From Bacillota bacterium (GTDB lineage: Bacteria > Bacillota > Bacilli > Alicyclobacillales > SLC66): a DNA stretch of 6,382 nt. Where the stretch lies: the NCBI GenBank assembly GCA_021799325.1, contig JAJZAS010000091.1, positions 1 to 6,382 of the forward strand, written 5' to 3'. Within the stretch, counting starts at the first letter, position 1. The number at the start of each line of letters is the position of its first letter. Shown here piece by piece: positions 1 to 6,225 of this stretch. The notes below the pieces were generated by a model that ran no database searches, was not told the DNA's origin, and was given only the letters and a program-made list of their open reading frames with translations. Both the position numbers and the translations under genes were made by a program.

Positions 1-1
1 T

Positions 2-745
2 TCCGATCTTCGAGCGATAGCAGCGGGGATTGACGCTTCGAATGTATTGATGGACACATGGTTTACCTTTGCCCCGTTGATCCAAAACGTGTTGGACAGG
101 GGCATGGATGTGATCGGCATGGTGAAAGCGGGCAACCAGCGCTATCTTTTTGAGGGAAAGCGGCTTTCGTTGAAGGAACTGTACTATGCGGCCACTCCTG
201 TCGGCACGTTGAACAAAAGCATCTTACGATCCGTTCGAGCCGAACTCGTTCCTGGGATTACGATCACGATGGTTTTTGTACGGCATCGAAGCAAAAAGAA
301 TGAGTGGTTGGCGATTCTCAGCACGGATACAGCGCTGACGGTCGAAGAGATCATCCAGATTTACGGAATACGCTGGGACATAGAAGTGTTTTTCAAATGC
401 ACGAAGTCATTATTGCAACTACAAAAAGAATTCCAGGGACGTTCGTATGACATGATGATCGGCCATACGACCATTGTATTTACCCGCTCCATTCTACTGG
501 CTTGGCAACATCGAATCAGCACAGACCAGCGAACCTTAGGCGGACTATTTTTGGCATTATGCGATGAAGTGGCTGTATTGGACTTTGCCGTGGCATTGAA
601 CCAACTAGTGGAAATGATCAATGAAGTGGCAAAAAAATCCAGCCAACGACTCTCAAAATTGATTCGCCGTCAACTCCAAGAGTGGATAAACGGTTTGCCC
701 AGTTACATCAAGGTCTACCTGCCTATTTCGGTGTGCGAAAGTTGA
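2..745 (+). CDS. IS4-family DDE transposase, C-terminal part (5' end outside window)
   Basis: The frame is open to the left edge, reading SDLRAIAAGIDASNV just before the first possible internal start (TTG at 47, ATG at 50), so this is the C-terminal part of a longer protein and neither codon is the real start. About 247 residues are visible. IS4 transposases use a DDE triad for cut-and-paste transposition. The LMDTWF segment (bases 47-64) fits the motif around the second catalytic Asp, and the family YREK signature is exact at 362-406: Y, two residues, R, three residues, E, six residues, K. That E is the third catalytic residue. The first Asp must lie outside the window. No frameshift or internal stop is visible, so the element may be intact. 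The gene converges on the DUF2785 gene. The family assignment is firm; the subgroup is not determined. Confidence 0.9.
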   Translation, partial: SDLRAIAAGIDASNVLMDTWFTFAPLIQNVLDRGMDVIGMVKAGNQRYLFEGKRLSLKELYYAATPVGTLNKSILRSVRAELVPGITITMVFVRHRSKKNEWLAILSTDTALTVEEIIQIYGIRWDIEVFFKCTKSLLQLQKEFQGRSYDMMIGHTTIVFTRSILLAWQHRISTDQRTLGGLFLALCDEVAVLDFAVALNQLVEMINEVAKKSSQRLSKLIRRQLQEWINGLPSYIKVYLPISVCES

Positions 746-748
746 GTC
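731..748 (+). mobile_element. putative right end of the IS4-family element
   Basis: The last transposase codons and the stop fall within GTGCGAAAGTTGAGTCC. In many insertion sequences the transposase gene runs nearly into the terminal inverted repeat, and beyond about 748 the composition turns AT-rich and noncoding, so the element probably ends near here. The matching left inverted repeat and the target duplication are outside the window, so the exact boundary is inferred. Confidence 0.3.
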
Positions 749-774
749 CATAAGTTTTTTATCTTTTTCTTATG
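749..774 (+). other. weak inverted repeat between converging genes
   Basis: CATAAG (749-754) and CTTATG (769-774) are perfect inverted repeats around a 14-base AT-rich loop, in the 114 bases between the converging transposase and DUF2785 genes. The stem is short and AT-rich. It could help end transcription, but it is not a convincing terminator, and the rest of 746-859 shows no stronger hairpin. Confidence 0.2.
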
Positions 775-859
775 TAATAAAAATCCCTTATGCGACACAA
801 TTTTTGTTTATATAGTAAATAATCATACGATGTCACATGCTGAATCATCATCAACTTCT

Positions 860-1705
860 TTAGAGTGCACCCGCTTGAACGTACCAACTGAGTGCACGCA
901 ATCTCTTGTCAATCTCTTCGACCAATCTGTCATCGACTTGTTTCCACTTCAACATAAAAAATAAGCTGCGAAGAAAGTGTTCCAAGTTCGCGAGGCAAAT
1001 GATACTCTCTGGTTCAGGACCGTCAGGCTTATTAAACCTCTTAAGCCAATCCTCCAATGCATCAGTGGCGACCAGTTCCTTTTCGAGTATTCGACTTGCT
1101 GTAAACGCCAGTCTGTCGTCCTCTTGAAAATAGATTGGATTCGACAACATCGCTAAATCCGCCACCCTATGAAGCACTTCCAGTCGCTCGTTATCAGTAG
1201 ACAATGGATGTTGAGCGCAACTATCCAACGCGTCTGCGGTATGCGCAATGCTATGAGCCCAACCCTTCCCGTTAATGTAGCCGCGATGGTCGCACTCCTC
1301 TTTCGCATAAGACAAAACACGGTGGATCGTATCGTGGACCAAATCTGTATCCAGTTGCAGGTGCTCCATGTCAGGATCGAGAATTAACGGTACAACCAGA
1401 ATTAAGAAACCTCGCATAAAAACTGAATCGGTTCCTGACTCACCGATTCGATAAAACAAGTGTCGGTCGTCCAATGCCACCTTCAATAACGATTCACGAT
1501 CCTGAACGCTTAATACATTGTATTCTGTGAGCAACCGCGCCAAAAGAGAGTAAGAAAGTCCGTCTCGTAAACGCGCATCTGTTGAACCAAAATTCTCTAA
1601 TAGTGCCAAGCAGAATGCCAAAGGATCCGTCCCGGTTGGTAGTTGACAATCGTTCTTCATGATTTGTTCCAATATTTCCGAATTGCGTGCTACGTTCTCT
1701 GTCAT
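860..1705 (-). CDS. DUF2785 domain-containing protein
   Basis: A 281-residue, mostly helical protein with no signal peptide or membrane segment, so probably cytoplasmic. It matches the DUF2785 family as I know it: LRDGLSYSLLARLL at about residues 46-59, GESGTDSVFMRGF at 88-100, and the most characteristic block RGYINGKGWAHSIAHTADAL at about 141-160, with H152, H156 and D159 as conspicuous conserved-looking polar residues. The length is normal for the family. The function is unknown; a HEAT-like helical scaffold is only a guess. The longest frame starts at ATG 1717, but that ATG has no ribosome binding site. GGAGG at 1715-1711, which overlaps that codon, sits five bases before ATG 1705, so I place the start at 1705. 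Upstream lies repeat copy A with an extended -10 promoter, giving a leader of roughly 178 nt. It is probably a single-gene transcript. Confidence 0.87.
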   Translation of the reverse strand: MTENVARNSEILEQIMKNDCQLPTGTDPLAFCLALLENFGSTDARLRDGLSYSLLARLLTEYNVLSVQDRESLLKVALDDRHLFYRIGESGTDSVFMRGFLILVVPLILDPDMEHLQLDTDLVHDTIHRVLSYAKEECDHRGYINGKGWAHSIAHTADALDSCAQHPLSTDNERLEVLHRVADLAMLSNPIYFQEDDRLAFTASRILEKELVATDALEDWLKRFNKPDGPEPESIICLANLEHFLRSLFFMLKWKQVDDRLVEEIDKRLRALSWYVQAGAL

Positions 1706-1710
1706 TAGAT

Positions 1711-1715
1711 CCTCC
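1711..1715 (-). promoter_or_regulatory. ribosome binding site that decides the DUF2785 start
   Basis: GGAGG on the - strand is followed by five bases (ATCTA) and ATG 1705. It overlaps the upstream in-frame ATG at 1717, which has no ribosome binding site of its own. This supports M5 of the longest frame as the true start. Confidence 0.75.
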
Positions 1716-1791
1716 ATGTAAACAAGTTAATACTAGAGCTGAACAGCGCTAATACAATGTCTTGCACGTTTATGAATAGGCCCAGGTCGCC

Positions 1792-1810
1792 CCACTTGCA
1801 CGAGGAGCAG
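1792..1810 (-). ncRNA. candidate conserved leader hairpin, copy A
   Basis: In the predicted - strand transcript, CUGCU (1810-1806) can pair with AGUGG (1796-1792) around a nine-base loop, using C-G, U.G, G.U, C-G and U-A pairs. The equivalent place in copy B forms CUACU/AGUAG with full Watson-Crick pairs, so two positions changed but pairing is kept. This is suggestive of RNA structure but rests on only two sequences. Confidence 0.35.
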
Positions 1811-1889
1811 TTCGACGCCCGAACCCTTCTTCGAATCGGATTTGTGCCTTTTAACGCACGACTCTTCATTCTAGGAAGTCGCATTTGTT

Positions 1890-1898
1890 ATTATATCA
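1890..1898 (-). promoter_or_regulatory. extended -10 promoter element for the DUF2785 gene
   Basis: The - strand reads TGATATAAT: a consensus TATAAT preceded by TG at the extended -10 position. The -35 hexamer at 17-base spacing (ACCATA) is weak, as is common where an extended -10 is present. The identical nine bases occur in copy B. The predicted start is near 1883. The role is inferred from sequence only. Confidence 0.55.
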
Positions 1899-1957
1899 GT
1901 AAATTTTAAATATATGGTAGTTTTCTATTGCTGATAACGGTCCTTTTGCCGAATAAG

Positions 1958-2188
1958 TAATAAAATAATTTAAATGTATAAATATCCAATCGAACATTTC
2001 CATACCCTGCTGGATTAGCGCCCCCGAATAGTTAAGTTTCATACACGGAATTTGATCAAAAGGTAGTTAGTTCCAAGATATTCGACAATAGGACGTTGTG
2101 GAAAACTTATATACATTCTTTGGCAGCCCTTTCAACACAACCGTTTTTCGGTATTAAAACCTAAAGTCCTCAAATATGAAAGTAAATT
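1958..2188. other. gene-free interval after threonine aldolase; nothing recognised
   Basis: AT-rich sequence between repeat copy A and the end of the threonine aldolase gene. It forms the left part of a 483-base gene-free stretch (1706-2188). I see no credible coding frame. A small hairpin, ACCG-TTTTT-CGGT at about 2140-2152, has a four-base stem and no T-run on either side, so I do not call it a terminator. Confidence 0.5.
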
Positions 2189-3286
2189 TCACTGCAACGC
2201 AATCAATTTCGCTGAAAGAGAATCTAGGGCAGTTTTCAATACACTAGGCGGAATTTGCTCATATCTATCACCAATAGTGACAGCGAAATAGCACTTTGTA
2301 TCACCGTCATTTTGCAGATTTGCAGTGAACCCAACTCCAGTCTCTTCATAAATTTCAACCAAAACCGTCTCAACCTTCTCTTTTGAGTAGTCAAAATATA
2401 CATGAAACATATTGCTGACCGGTTCCGATGGGGTGGTTGATACCCCGTGGCATTCATTAAACATAGCGGTCAGTTCCTTGGCTCTCTGATAATACTGCTG
2501 CATCTTTTCAATACGATCATCGAAATAGTAATTTGCACTGATGATATAGGGATAGAGACTTATCAAATCCCCTCCGTGACGGCGTTTCCAAACGATCGAT
2601 TCCGAAATGAAATCCTGATCTCCGGCAAGAATGGCGCCAGCGACACCTCCAATCCCTTTGTAGAAGGATACATAAACACTATCAAAAAGTGAGCAGACTT
2701 CAGTCGCTGTTTTTTGATAGTAAGGAAGCACCTCAAATAATCGAGCGCCATCTAGGTGCAACTTGATTCCTTGCTGCCTGCAATACTCGGAGATAGACTT
2801 AAGTGCCTCGTAACTCGGCAACTGACCACCAATCTCTCGTTGAGGTAATTCAAGTAGCAGGCACGAGATATCCTCGTCCATGGTAAGGATATCGTCTAGC
2901 TGAATCAGCCGATGCTTATCCGCAAGCAAAATGGGTTGAATATGATGCAAGACCTTCAGGCCATCTTCTTCATGAATCTCCAAATGACACAGCGGATGAT
3001 AAGCGACTTTGTACAGGTCTTTGCGATCACACCATATCCGAAGTGCAATCTGCTGAGCCATGGTGCCACTCGGAAAAAACACAGCTCCTTTCTTGCCGAG
3101 ATACTGAGCAATTTTGCCCTGAAAATCCTGAATAATCTCGCCATGTCCATAATAGTCACTTTCAAGTTGACCATCCACGAATTCCAGTGCATTCTTCAAA
3201 ACCTGAACATTTCTTATCCCGTGATGGCTGAGTTGAAATGTTGTTTGTCGAAAAGCATCCAATAACGATGTAGACTCCATTTTCAT
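2189..3286 (-). CDS. threonine aldolase family PLP-dependent enzyme (beta-eliminating lyase)
   Basis: A 365-residue cytosolic fold-type I pyridoxal-phosphate enzyme. Family members cleave L-threonine or L-allo-threonine to glycine and acetaldehyde; exact substrate specificity cannot be read from the sequence. Visible family features, counted from the chosen start: SDYYGHG at about 43-49, the phosphate-binding loop FPSGTMAQQIAL at about 71-82, HLDGARL at about 177-183 with D179 facing the cofactor ring nitrogen, and VSFYKGIGGVAGAIL at about 206-220 with K210 as the expected Schiff-base lysine. The usual motif is closer to SLSKGLGAPVG, so this copy is somewhat divergent. The longest frame begins at GTG 3292, but GGAG lies seven bases before ATG 3286, so that start is preferred. 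It lies downstream of repeat copy B, whose extended -10 box would give a leader of about 147 nt. The neighbours suggest no shared pathway. Confidence 0.92.
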   Translation of the reverse strand: MKMESTSLLDAFRQTTFQLSHHGIRNVQVLKNALEFVDGQLESDYYGHGEIIQDFQGKIAQYLGKKGAVFFPSGTMAQQIALRIWCDRKDLYKVAYHPLCHLEIHEEDGLKVLHHIQPILLADKHRLIQLDDILTMDEDISCLLLELPQREIGGQLPSYEALKSISEYCRQQGIKLHLDGARLFEVLPYYQKTATEVCSLFDSVYVSFYKGIGGVAGAILAGDQDFISESIVWKRRHGGDLISLYPYIISANYYFDDRIEKMQQYYQRAKELTAMFNECHGVSTTPSEPVSNMFHVYFDYSKEKVETVLVEIYEETGVGFTANLQNDGDTKCYFAVTIGDRYEQIPPSVLKTALDSLSAKLIALQ

Positions 3287-3340
3287 ATGCACTCTCCGTG
3301 TTCACTTTTTCATTATTATCCAGAATAGGTCCAGGCCGCC

Positions 3341-3360
3341 CTACTCACACAAGGTAGTAG
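3341..3360 (-). ncRNA. candidate conserved leader hairpin, copy B
   Basis: CUACU (3360-3356) and AGUAG (3345-3341) form a perfect five-pair stem with a ten-base loop in the predicted leader. It is homologous in place to the hairpin in copy A, where two of the pairs are G.U. The stem is short, so thermodynamic support is limited. Confidence 0.35.
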
Positions 3361-3439
3361 ATTGACGCCAAAACCCTTCTCTGAACGGACTTGCGGCTTT
3401 CAACGCATTCTGTTTTCCATTCGAAGTATTAATGTTACA

Positions 3440-3448
3440 ATTATATCA
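3440..3448 (-). promoter_or_regulatory. extended -10 promoter element for the threonine aldolase gene
   Basis: TGATATAAT on the - strand, identical to the element in copy A. The hexamer at 17-base spacing is CCCACA, half matching TTGACA. The predicted transcription start is near 3433, giving a leader of about 147 nt that includes the conserved part of the repeat. Confidence 0.55.
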
Positions 3449-3568
3449 ATCAATTTGAAATATGTGGGTTTTTTTGTTGAAGATAACGGCCTTAATGAGA
3501 TAGAAGGATTGCTTGTTTTGCCGATGAAGGAACGGCAGAATATTGATAATTACATACGTTCACTTCAG

Positions 3569-4699
3569 TTAATTTACCGTCATTCGAACTAAACTCGTGA
3601 TCCCTCTTCTCCCCAAATCATTGATGGGTGTTACTTCAATTCGGTTTGCGCCTTCCGATAGCGCGAATTCAAGCTGATCCTCTGTTACTTTCATTTCCGT
3701 TCCGCTTATCACCATCAAATAGTGATCAAACCAGGGCATGGAGTGAGAGAGACGTAACAAAATTTTCCTTGTTTCGTGTAGTTCCATCGTCTCTGGCGTT
3801 TCGGTTGAAATCCACTGAATCTCCACCCCATTGATCGGAAAATCGATCTTGGACCGGTCACAGGTATACTCATTCGTTTGACGCATACTCTGAAATACAA
3901 TGGGCGGCAGTTCCTGCGGGTCATAGTAATACAAATCGTTTTCGCCGCTACTTCCCGTGATGCTCTTAGCTCGAATCAAACCATTATCCCGTCTTGCGAC
4001 GAACTGAAAATAATACTCTTTCCAGTAATGTAGGAACCCAGAAAAATCGCCGTGTTCAGGCAATGAATTCCACGACTCGGCTCGATCAAATCCTTTAGGT
4101 ACTTCGAAAGTGTCGTAATCACTGTTATCACGGGCCGCCATGGGTTCAAATTCCGCCTGTAGCTCGGTCTCCCGTGACATAATCTTATCTTCGAACGTCC
4201 CGCGTCACGCTCGGTCATGGAGTTCAAGTTCTGACAAATGTTACCATAGTTGATTGAAATATACTATGTTCAACTGTGGATCCATCACGATCCACTTTCG
4301 ATATTCATTACTCCAAACGTCGACCACCACATGTGCCTTGCCAAAACCCTCATCAGCGTTGGGCCTTCGAACCCCAATCACACGCGCCGGAATCCAAAAA
4401 GCCGAACACACCTGTTGCAACATATGGGCAAACTCTACGCATCGAAACGTCACTTTCCCGTCTTGTACGCCCTTCAACAATTTCATGGCACTAAGATCCG
4501 GTGCCTCTTCCCATCCTTGATGAGAAGATAGATGATGAACCCATTCCGATGAAAGCGATGCGATTGATTCCTCGAGTCCAGTGACGTTACGCAATTGTTT
4601 TCTGAACTCGTACTCGTCTGCCCACTCATACGTTGCAAACGAACACGGCTTCTCCGTATGTCGATACTCGTACAATCGCCAAAAGTAGCGTCGATCCAT
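3569..4699 (-). pseudogene. transglutaminase-like (cysteine protease fold) protein, two in-frame stops
   Basis: One continuous 377-codon frame runs from ATG 4699 to TAA 3569, broken by TAA at 4243-4241 (codon 153) and TGA at 4207-4205 (codon 165). The first part (152 residues) carries a transglutaminase-like core: FRCVEF with the nucleophile C87, GKAHVVVDVW with H123, and IVMDPQLN with D140, a full Cys-His-Asp triad. The piece between the stops reads HLSELELHDRA, which fits what usually follows this core. The second part (from ATG 4180, 203 residues) ends in an EGANRIEVTPINDLGRRG-like segment typical of the C-terminal beta domain of such proteins. The start at 4699 has AAGG seven bases upstream; the longer GTG 4720 start has no ribosome binding site. 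ATG 4180 has no clear ribosome binding site, so a separate downstream gene is unlikely. The N-terminal product could still fold, as its triad is intact. The substrate is unknown. Confidence 0.78.
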
Positions 4700-4774
4700 A
4701 AAATGACCTTCTCCAATCACACAAAAAAATACATAAATTATTATTTCAGTATATTTGTGTAATATTTAATTGTT

Positions 4775-4861
4775 TCATATTTTAAATCTCGGCCCAAGAA
4801 TTCCATAACGTTCAAACTCTGCGTCTGTATATTCATGCATCAACTGGTAGTATTCCACCAC
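4775..4861 (-). pseudogene. short coding-like frame, possible frameshifted tail of the 188-residue protein
   Basis: Directly after the stop of the 188-residue gene (TGA 4865-4863), another frame reads VVEYYQLMHEYTDAEFERYG and on to ILGPRFKI before TGA at 4777-4775. It opens with GTG codons at 4861 and 4858 but has no ribosome binding site, and the frame contains no good start of its own. The composition looks like protein. A single-base indel near 4865-4890 would join it to the upstream gene, giving a protein of about 218 residues. It could instead be chance reading in a spacer. I do not recognise the sequence. Confidence 0.35.
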
Positions 4862-4862
4862 G

Positions 4863-5429
4863 TCAGCGCAACATTTGATCAATATAATTAAGCAGTTGAA
4901 AGCCAACGTAATTGTCCCTCGTCGGATACTGCCGTCGATAATAACAATTCCAGTAGCTCATCACCCGGCTTTGAAGCATCCGATAAAACGTTGGGTTTTC
5001 ACGGATGAATGATCTAATGAAATCGGGGTTCAGAACAGAGCGATTGTCATGGATGAACTGTAAAATTTCCATTATGTATTCACCGATCAATATCATCAAA
5101 AAAGGAGTTATCCAGGCGTGATCCGCAGCATGTGTTATCACTTGCCGCAAATTTTTTTCCCGAACGTACCCGTTGTGGTGCCGTGTATACAAGGTCTGCA
5201 AAATGATTTTCTGATCATCGGTTAATGATGACATTTGTGAATCGTCAGGCTCAGCATAAATGCGATAAGGTATAAGCAAAGTTTCGCCTGCCAACGTCAA
5301 TTCCTCGCTGTCGGAGTAACTCAGGTGCGAATCAGTCGGGATAATATCCAAAACGTGATGGATGTGACCAGCTAAATGAGTTGGAAATGCCCTGATCAAA
5401 TCATAAATGTGGCTGATTTGCCCCGCCAT
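4863..5429 (-). CDS. conserved-looking hypothetical protein, 188 residues
   Basis: I cannot name this family. The protein has no signal peptide or clear membrane helix; a hydrophobic helix (FLMILIGEYIMEILQFI, about residues 109-125) looks amphipathic or buried rather than membrane-spanning. Notable segments are LAGETLLIPYRIYAEP (about 46-61), ILQTLYTRHHNGYVREKNLR (about 75-94) and YWNCYYRRQYPTRDNYVGF (about 159-177). They have the look of conserved motifs, and my impression is that similar hypothetical proteins occur in Bacilli. ATG 5429 is preceded by AGGGAAGTG, an acceptable though imperfect ribosome binding site. The gene lies between the NUDIX gene and the broken transglutaminase-like gene on the same strand, with its own 298-base upstream gap. 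The C terminus may be truncated by a frameshift (see 4775-4861). Confidence 0.75.
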   Translation of the reverse strand: MAGQISHIYDLIRAFPTHLAGHIHHVLDIIPTDSHLSYSDSEELTLAGETLLIPYRIYAEPDDSQMSSLTDDQKIILQTLYTRHHNGYVREKNLRQVITHAADHAWITPFLMILIGEYIMEILQFIHDNRSVLNPDFIRSFIRENPTFYRMLQSRVMSYWNCYYRRQYPTRDNYVGFQLLNYIDQMLR

Positions 5430-5727
5430 GATTTCACTTCCCTAGTTTAAGAATACTCCTAGCTGCGTTAACTACCAGTGGACTTAACTCTCTGCCCAAT
5501 CACCTGTAAAGCACTCATCCTATACATTGCTATCGTAAACCGATTTCACATTTTCAAAATGATGCTACTAATATTCCATAAATACGATGCAGAATATCAT
5601 TTTTCGCGCACCCTTATGCAATTTGCTATGGAGCATTGCGGCCCGAATATACAATAAAGATACACATCTAATCGTTGGATATTTATGTATAACATCATTT
5701 TCTCGCTTGCGATTCAACAACTTATCC
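5430..5727. other. intergenic gap between the NUDIX and 188-residue genes
   Basis: No credible gene: two 65-codon frames on opposite strands here are low-complexity in character and lack ribosome binding sites. A small interrupted hairpin (GCAAT 5618-5622 with ATTGC 5635-5639) lies about 90 bases past the NUDIX stop, but no T-run follows, so it is not called a terminator. The promoter for the 188-residue gene presumably lies within about 5480-5560, but I see no good -35/-10 pair. Confidence 0.5.
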
Positions 5728-6201
5728 TTATTCCTTGTCCTGATGCAGGATATGAACAATGGCATTTGGCAGATTAGTCAATGATTTTCTCAAGAATGAT
5801 GGAAAAAGCCTTGTATTTACTAACTCACTAATTGGATGCCATTTGAAAATCAGACGTCCACTTTCCTCTATACCATTAAATTCAGCTAAAGAATAGTATG
5901 TATGCCCTTCTGGAAAATTAAAAACATAGTACAGACTCAACACATGCCATGAATCATCTCCGTATTCAAAAAAATTTTCCGCAATCCACAGTAGTTTTCC
6001 AACGTCAACTTCAACGTCCAATTCTTCTTTCATTTCACGGCGAAGAGTATCAGGTGAATATTCCAACAGTTCAGCACGCCCTCCAGGCAAAGCCCAAAAA
6101 TCATCTGTAATAGCCCTATGTAGCAGAATATGACCATTACTTATACAAACACCATCTATTCGGTAATTGAATCGCGTATTCCCTTCTTTGTAGGAAATCA
6201 C
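5728..6201 (-). CDS. NUDIX hydrolase
   Basis: A 157-residue cytosolic hydrolase; family members cleave nucleoside diphosphates linked to another moiety, using Mg2+ or Mn2+. The Nudix box at about residues 41-63 reads G-x5-E-x7-REMKEE-L-D-V and keeps every metal-binding and catalytic position of G-x5-E-x7-REUxEExGU except the late Gly, which is Asp here (D62). The N-terminal YKEGNTRFNYRIDGVCI and DDFWALPGG segments are typical of a common Bacilli NUDIX subgroup of unknown substrate. The longest frame begins at GTG 6225, which has no ribosome binding site; GGAGGAGA at 6214-6207 precedes GTG 6201 with eight bases between GGAGG and the codon, and the family N terminus fits that start. An ATG overlapping this GTG is out of frame and followed at once by TGA. 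The upstream region to the window edge shows no other gene. Confidence 0.92.
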   Translation of the reverse strand: MISYKEGNTRFNYRIDGVCISNGHILLHRAITDDFWALPGGRAELLEYSPDTLRREMKEELDVEVDVGKLLWIAENFFEYGDDSWHVLSLYYVFNFPEGHTYYSLAEFNGIEESGRLIFKWHPISELVNTRLFPSFLRKSLTNLPNAIVHILHQDKE

Positions 6202-6206
6202 ATCAG

Positions 6207-6214
6207 TCTCCTCC
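6207..6214 (-). promoter_or_regulatory. ribosome binding site that decides the NUDIX start
   Basis: GGAGGAGA on the - strand lies inside the longest frame (start GTG 6225) and just before GTG 6201. It supports a GTG start at 6201 and removes eight residues from the longest frame. Confidence 0.7.
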
Positions 6215-6225
6215 AATTGTGTCAC

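Larger units (their letters stand above)
1774..1957 (-). repeat. dispersed promoter-leader repeat, copy A (upstream of DUF2785 gene)
   Basis: Bases 1774-1940 align with 3323-3489 over equal length (167 bases each) with small compensating gaps. In the three best blocks I count by eye about 107 identical of 137 columns; the stretch around 1861-1889, just past the predicted transcription start, is poorly conserved. Most differences in the first block are C/T or G/A transitions. Homology resumes at TTTTGCCGAATAAG (1944-1957), matching 3516-3529 at 12 of 14 positions, so copy A lacks about 25 bases present in copy B. On the - strand the unit reads: a conserved block ending CCGTTATC, an AT-rich stretch, TGATATAAT, then a G-rich leader ending CCTATTC. 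It ends 68 bases before the DUF2785 start. No protein product is evident: reading frames are not kept between copies. Confidence 0.8.
3323..3529 (-). repeat. dispersed promoter-leader repeat, copy B (upstream of threonine aldolase gene)
   Basis: The counterpart of 1774-1957. The blocks GAATAGG, CCAGG, CGCCC, GACGCC, AACCCTTCT, AACGCA, ATTATATCA and GATAACGG are shared in the same order and orientation. This copy has about 25 more bases between GATAACGG (3482-3489) and TTTTGCCGATGAAG (3516-3529). It lies 36 bases before the threonine aldolase start and fills most of the interval up to the transglutaminase-like gene. A 76-codon frame crosses it on the + strand, but the matching frame is not kept in copy A, so I do not treat it as a gene. 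Confidence 0.8.

Noticed and set aside
1771..1911. A 46-codon + strand frame (starting MNRPRSPHLH) across repeat copy A
   Set aside because: The homologous copy B has a frame change and stops in the same alignment, so the sequence is not evolving as protein.
2138..2155. ACCG-TTTTT-CGGT hairpin as a terminator for threonine aldolase
   Set aside because: The stem has only four pairs and neither strand has a following T-run.
3362..3592. A 76-codon + strand frame across repeat copy B
   Set aside because: The corresponding frame in copy A is broken by indels and stops, there is no ribosome binding site, and the promoter elements on the opposite strand explain the conservation better.
3976..4227. 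Alternative - strand frame reading LNSMTERDAGRSKI across the stop codons of the transglutaminase-like gene
   Set aside because: Using it would need a frameshift before and another after, whereas the main frame needs only two point changes and stays in phase with both flanking parts.
4717..4760. AT-rich inverted repeat (GTATATTTGTGT against ACACAAAAAAATAC) before the transglutaminase-like gene
   Set aside because: The arms are imperfect and almost purely A/T; no stable structure or known operator can be supported.
5568..5784. Two overlapping 65-codon frames on opposite strands
   Set aside because: No ribosome binding sites, no recognisable motifs, and one overlaps the 3' end of the NUDIX gene; they look like chance frames.
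860..6225. Array of integron-like gene cassettes, because all the - strand genes point one way with repeats between some of them
   Set aside because: Only two of the intergenic gaps carry the repeat, it lies before rather than after the genes with a promoter inside, and no attC-type paired core sites or integrase are visible.
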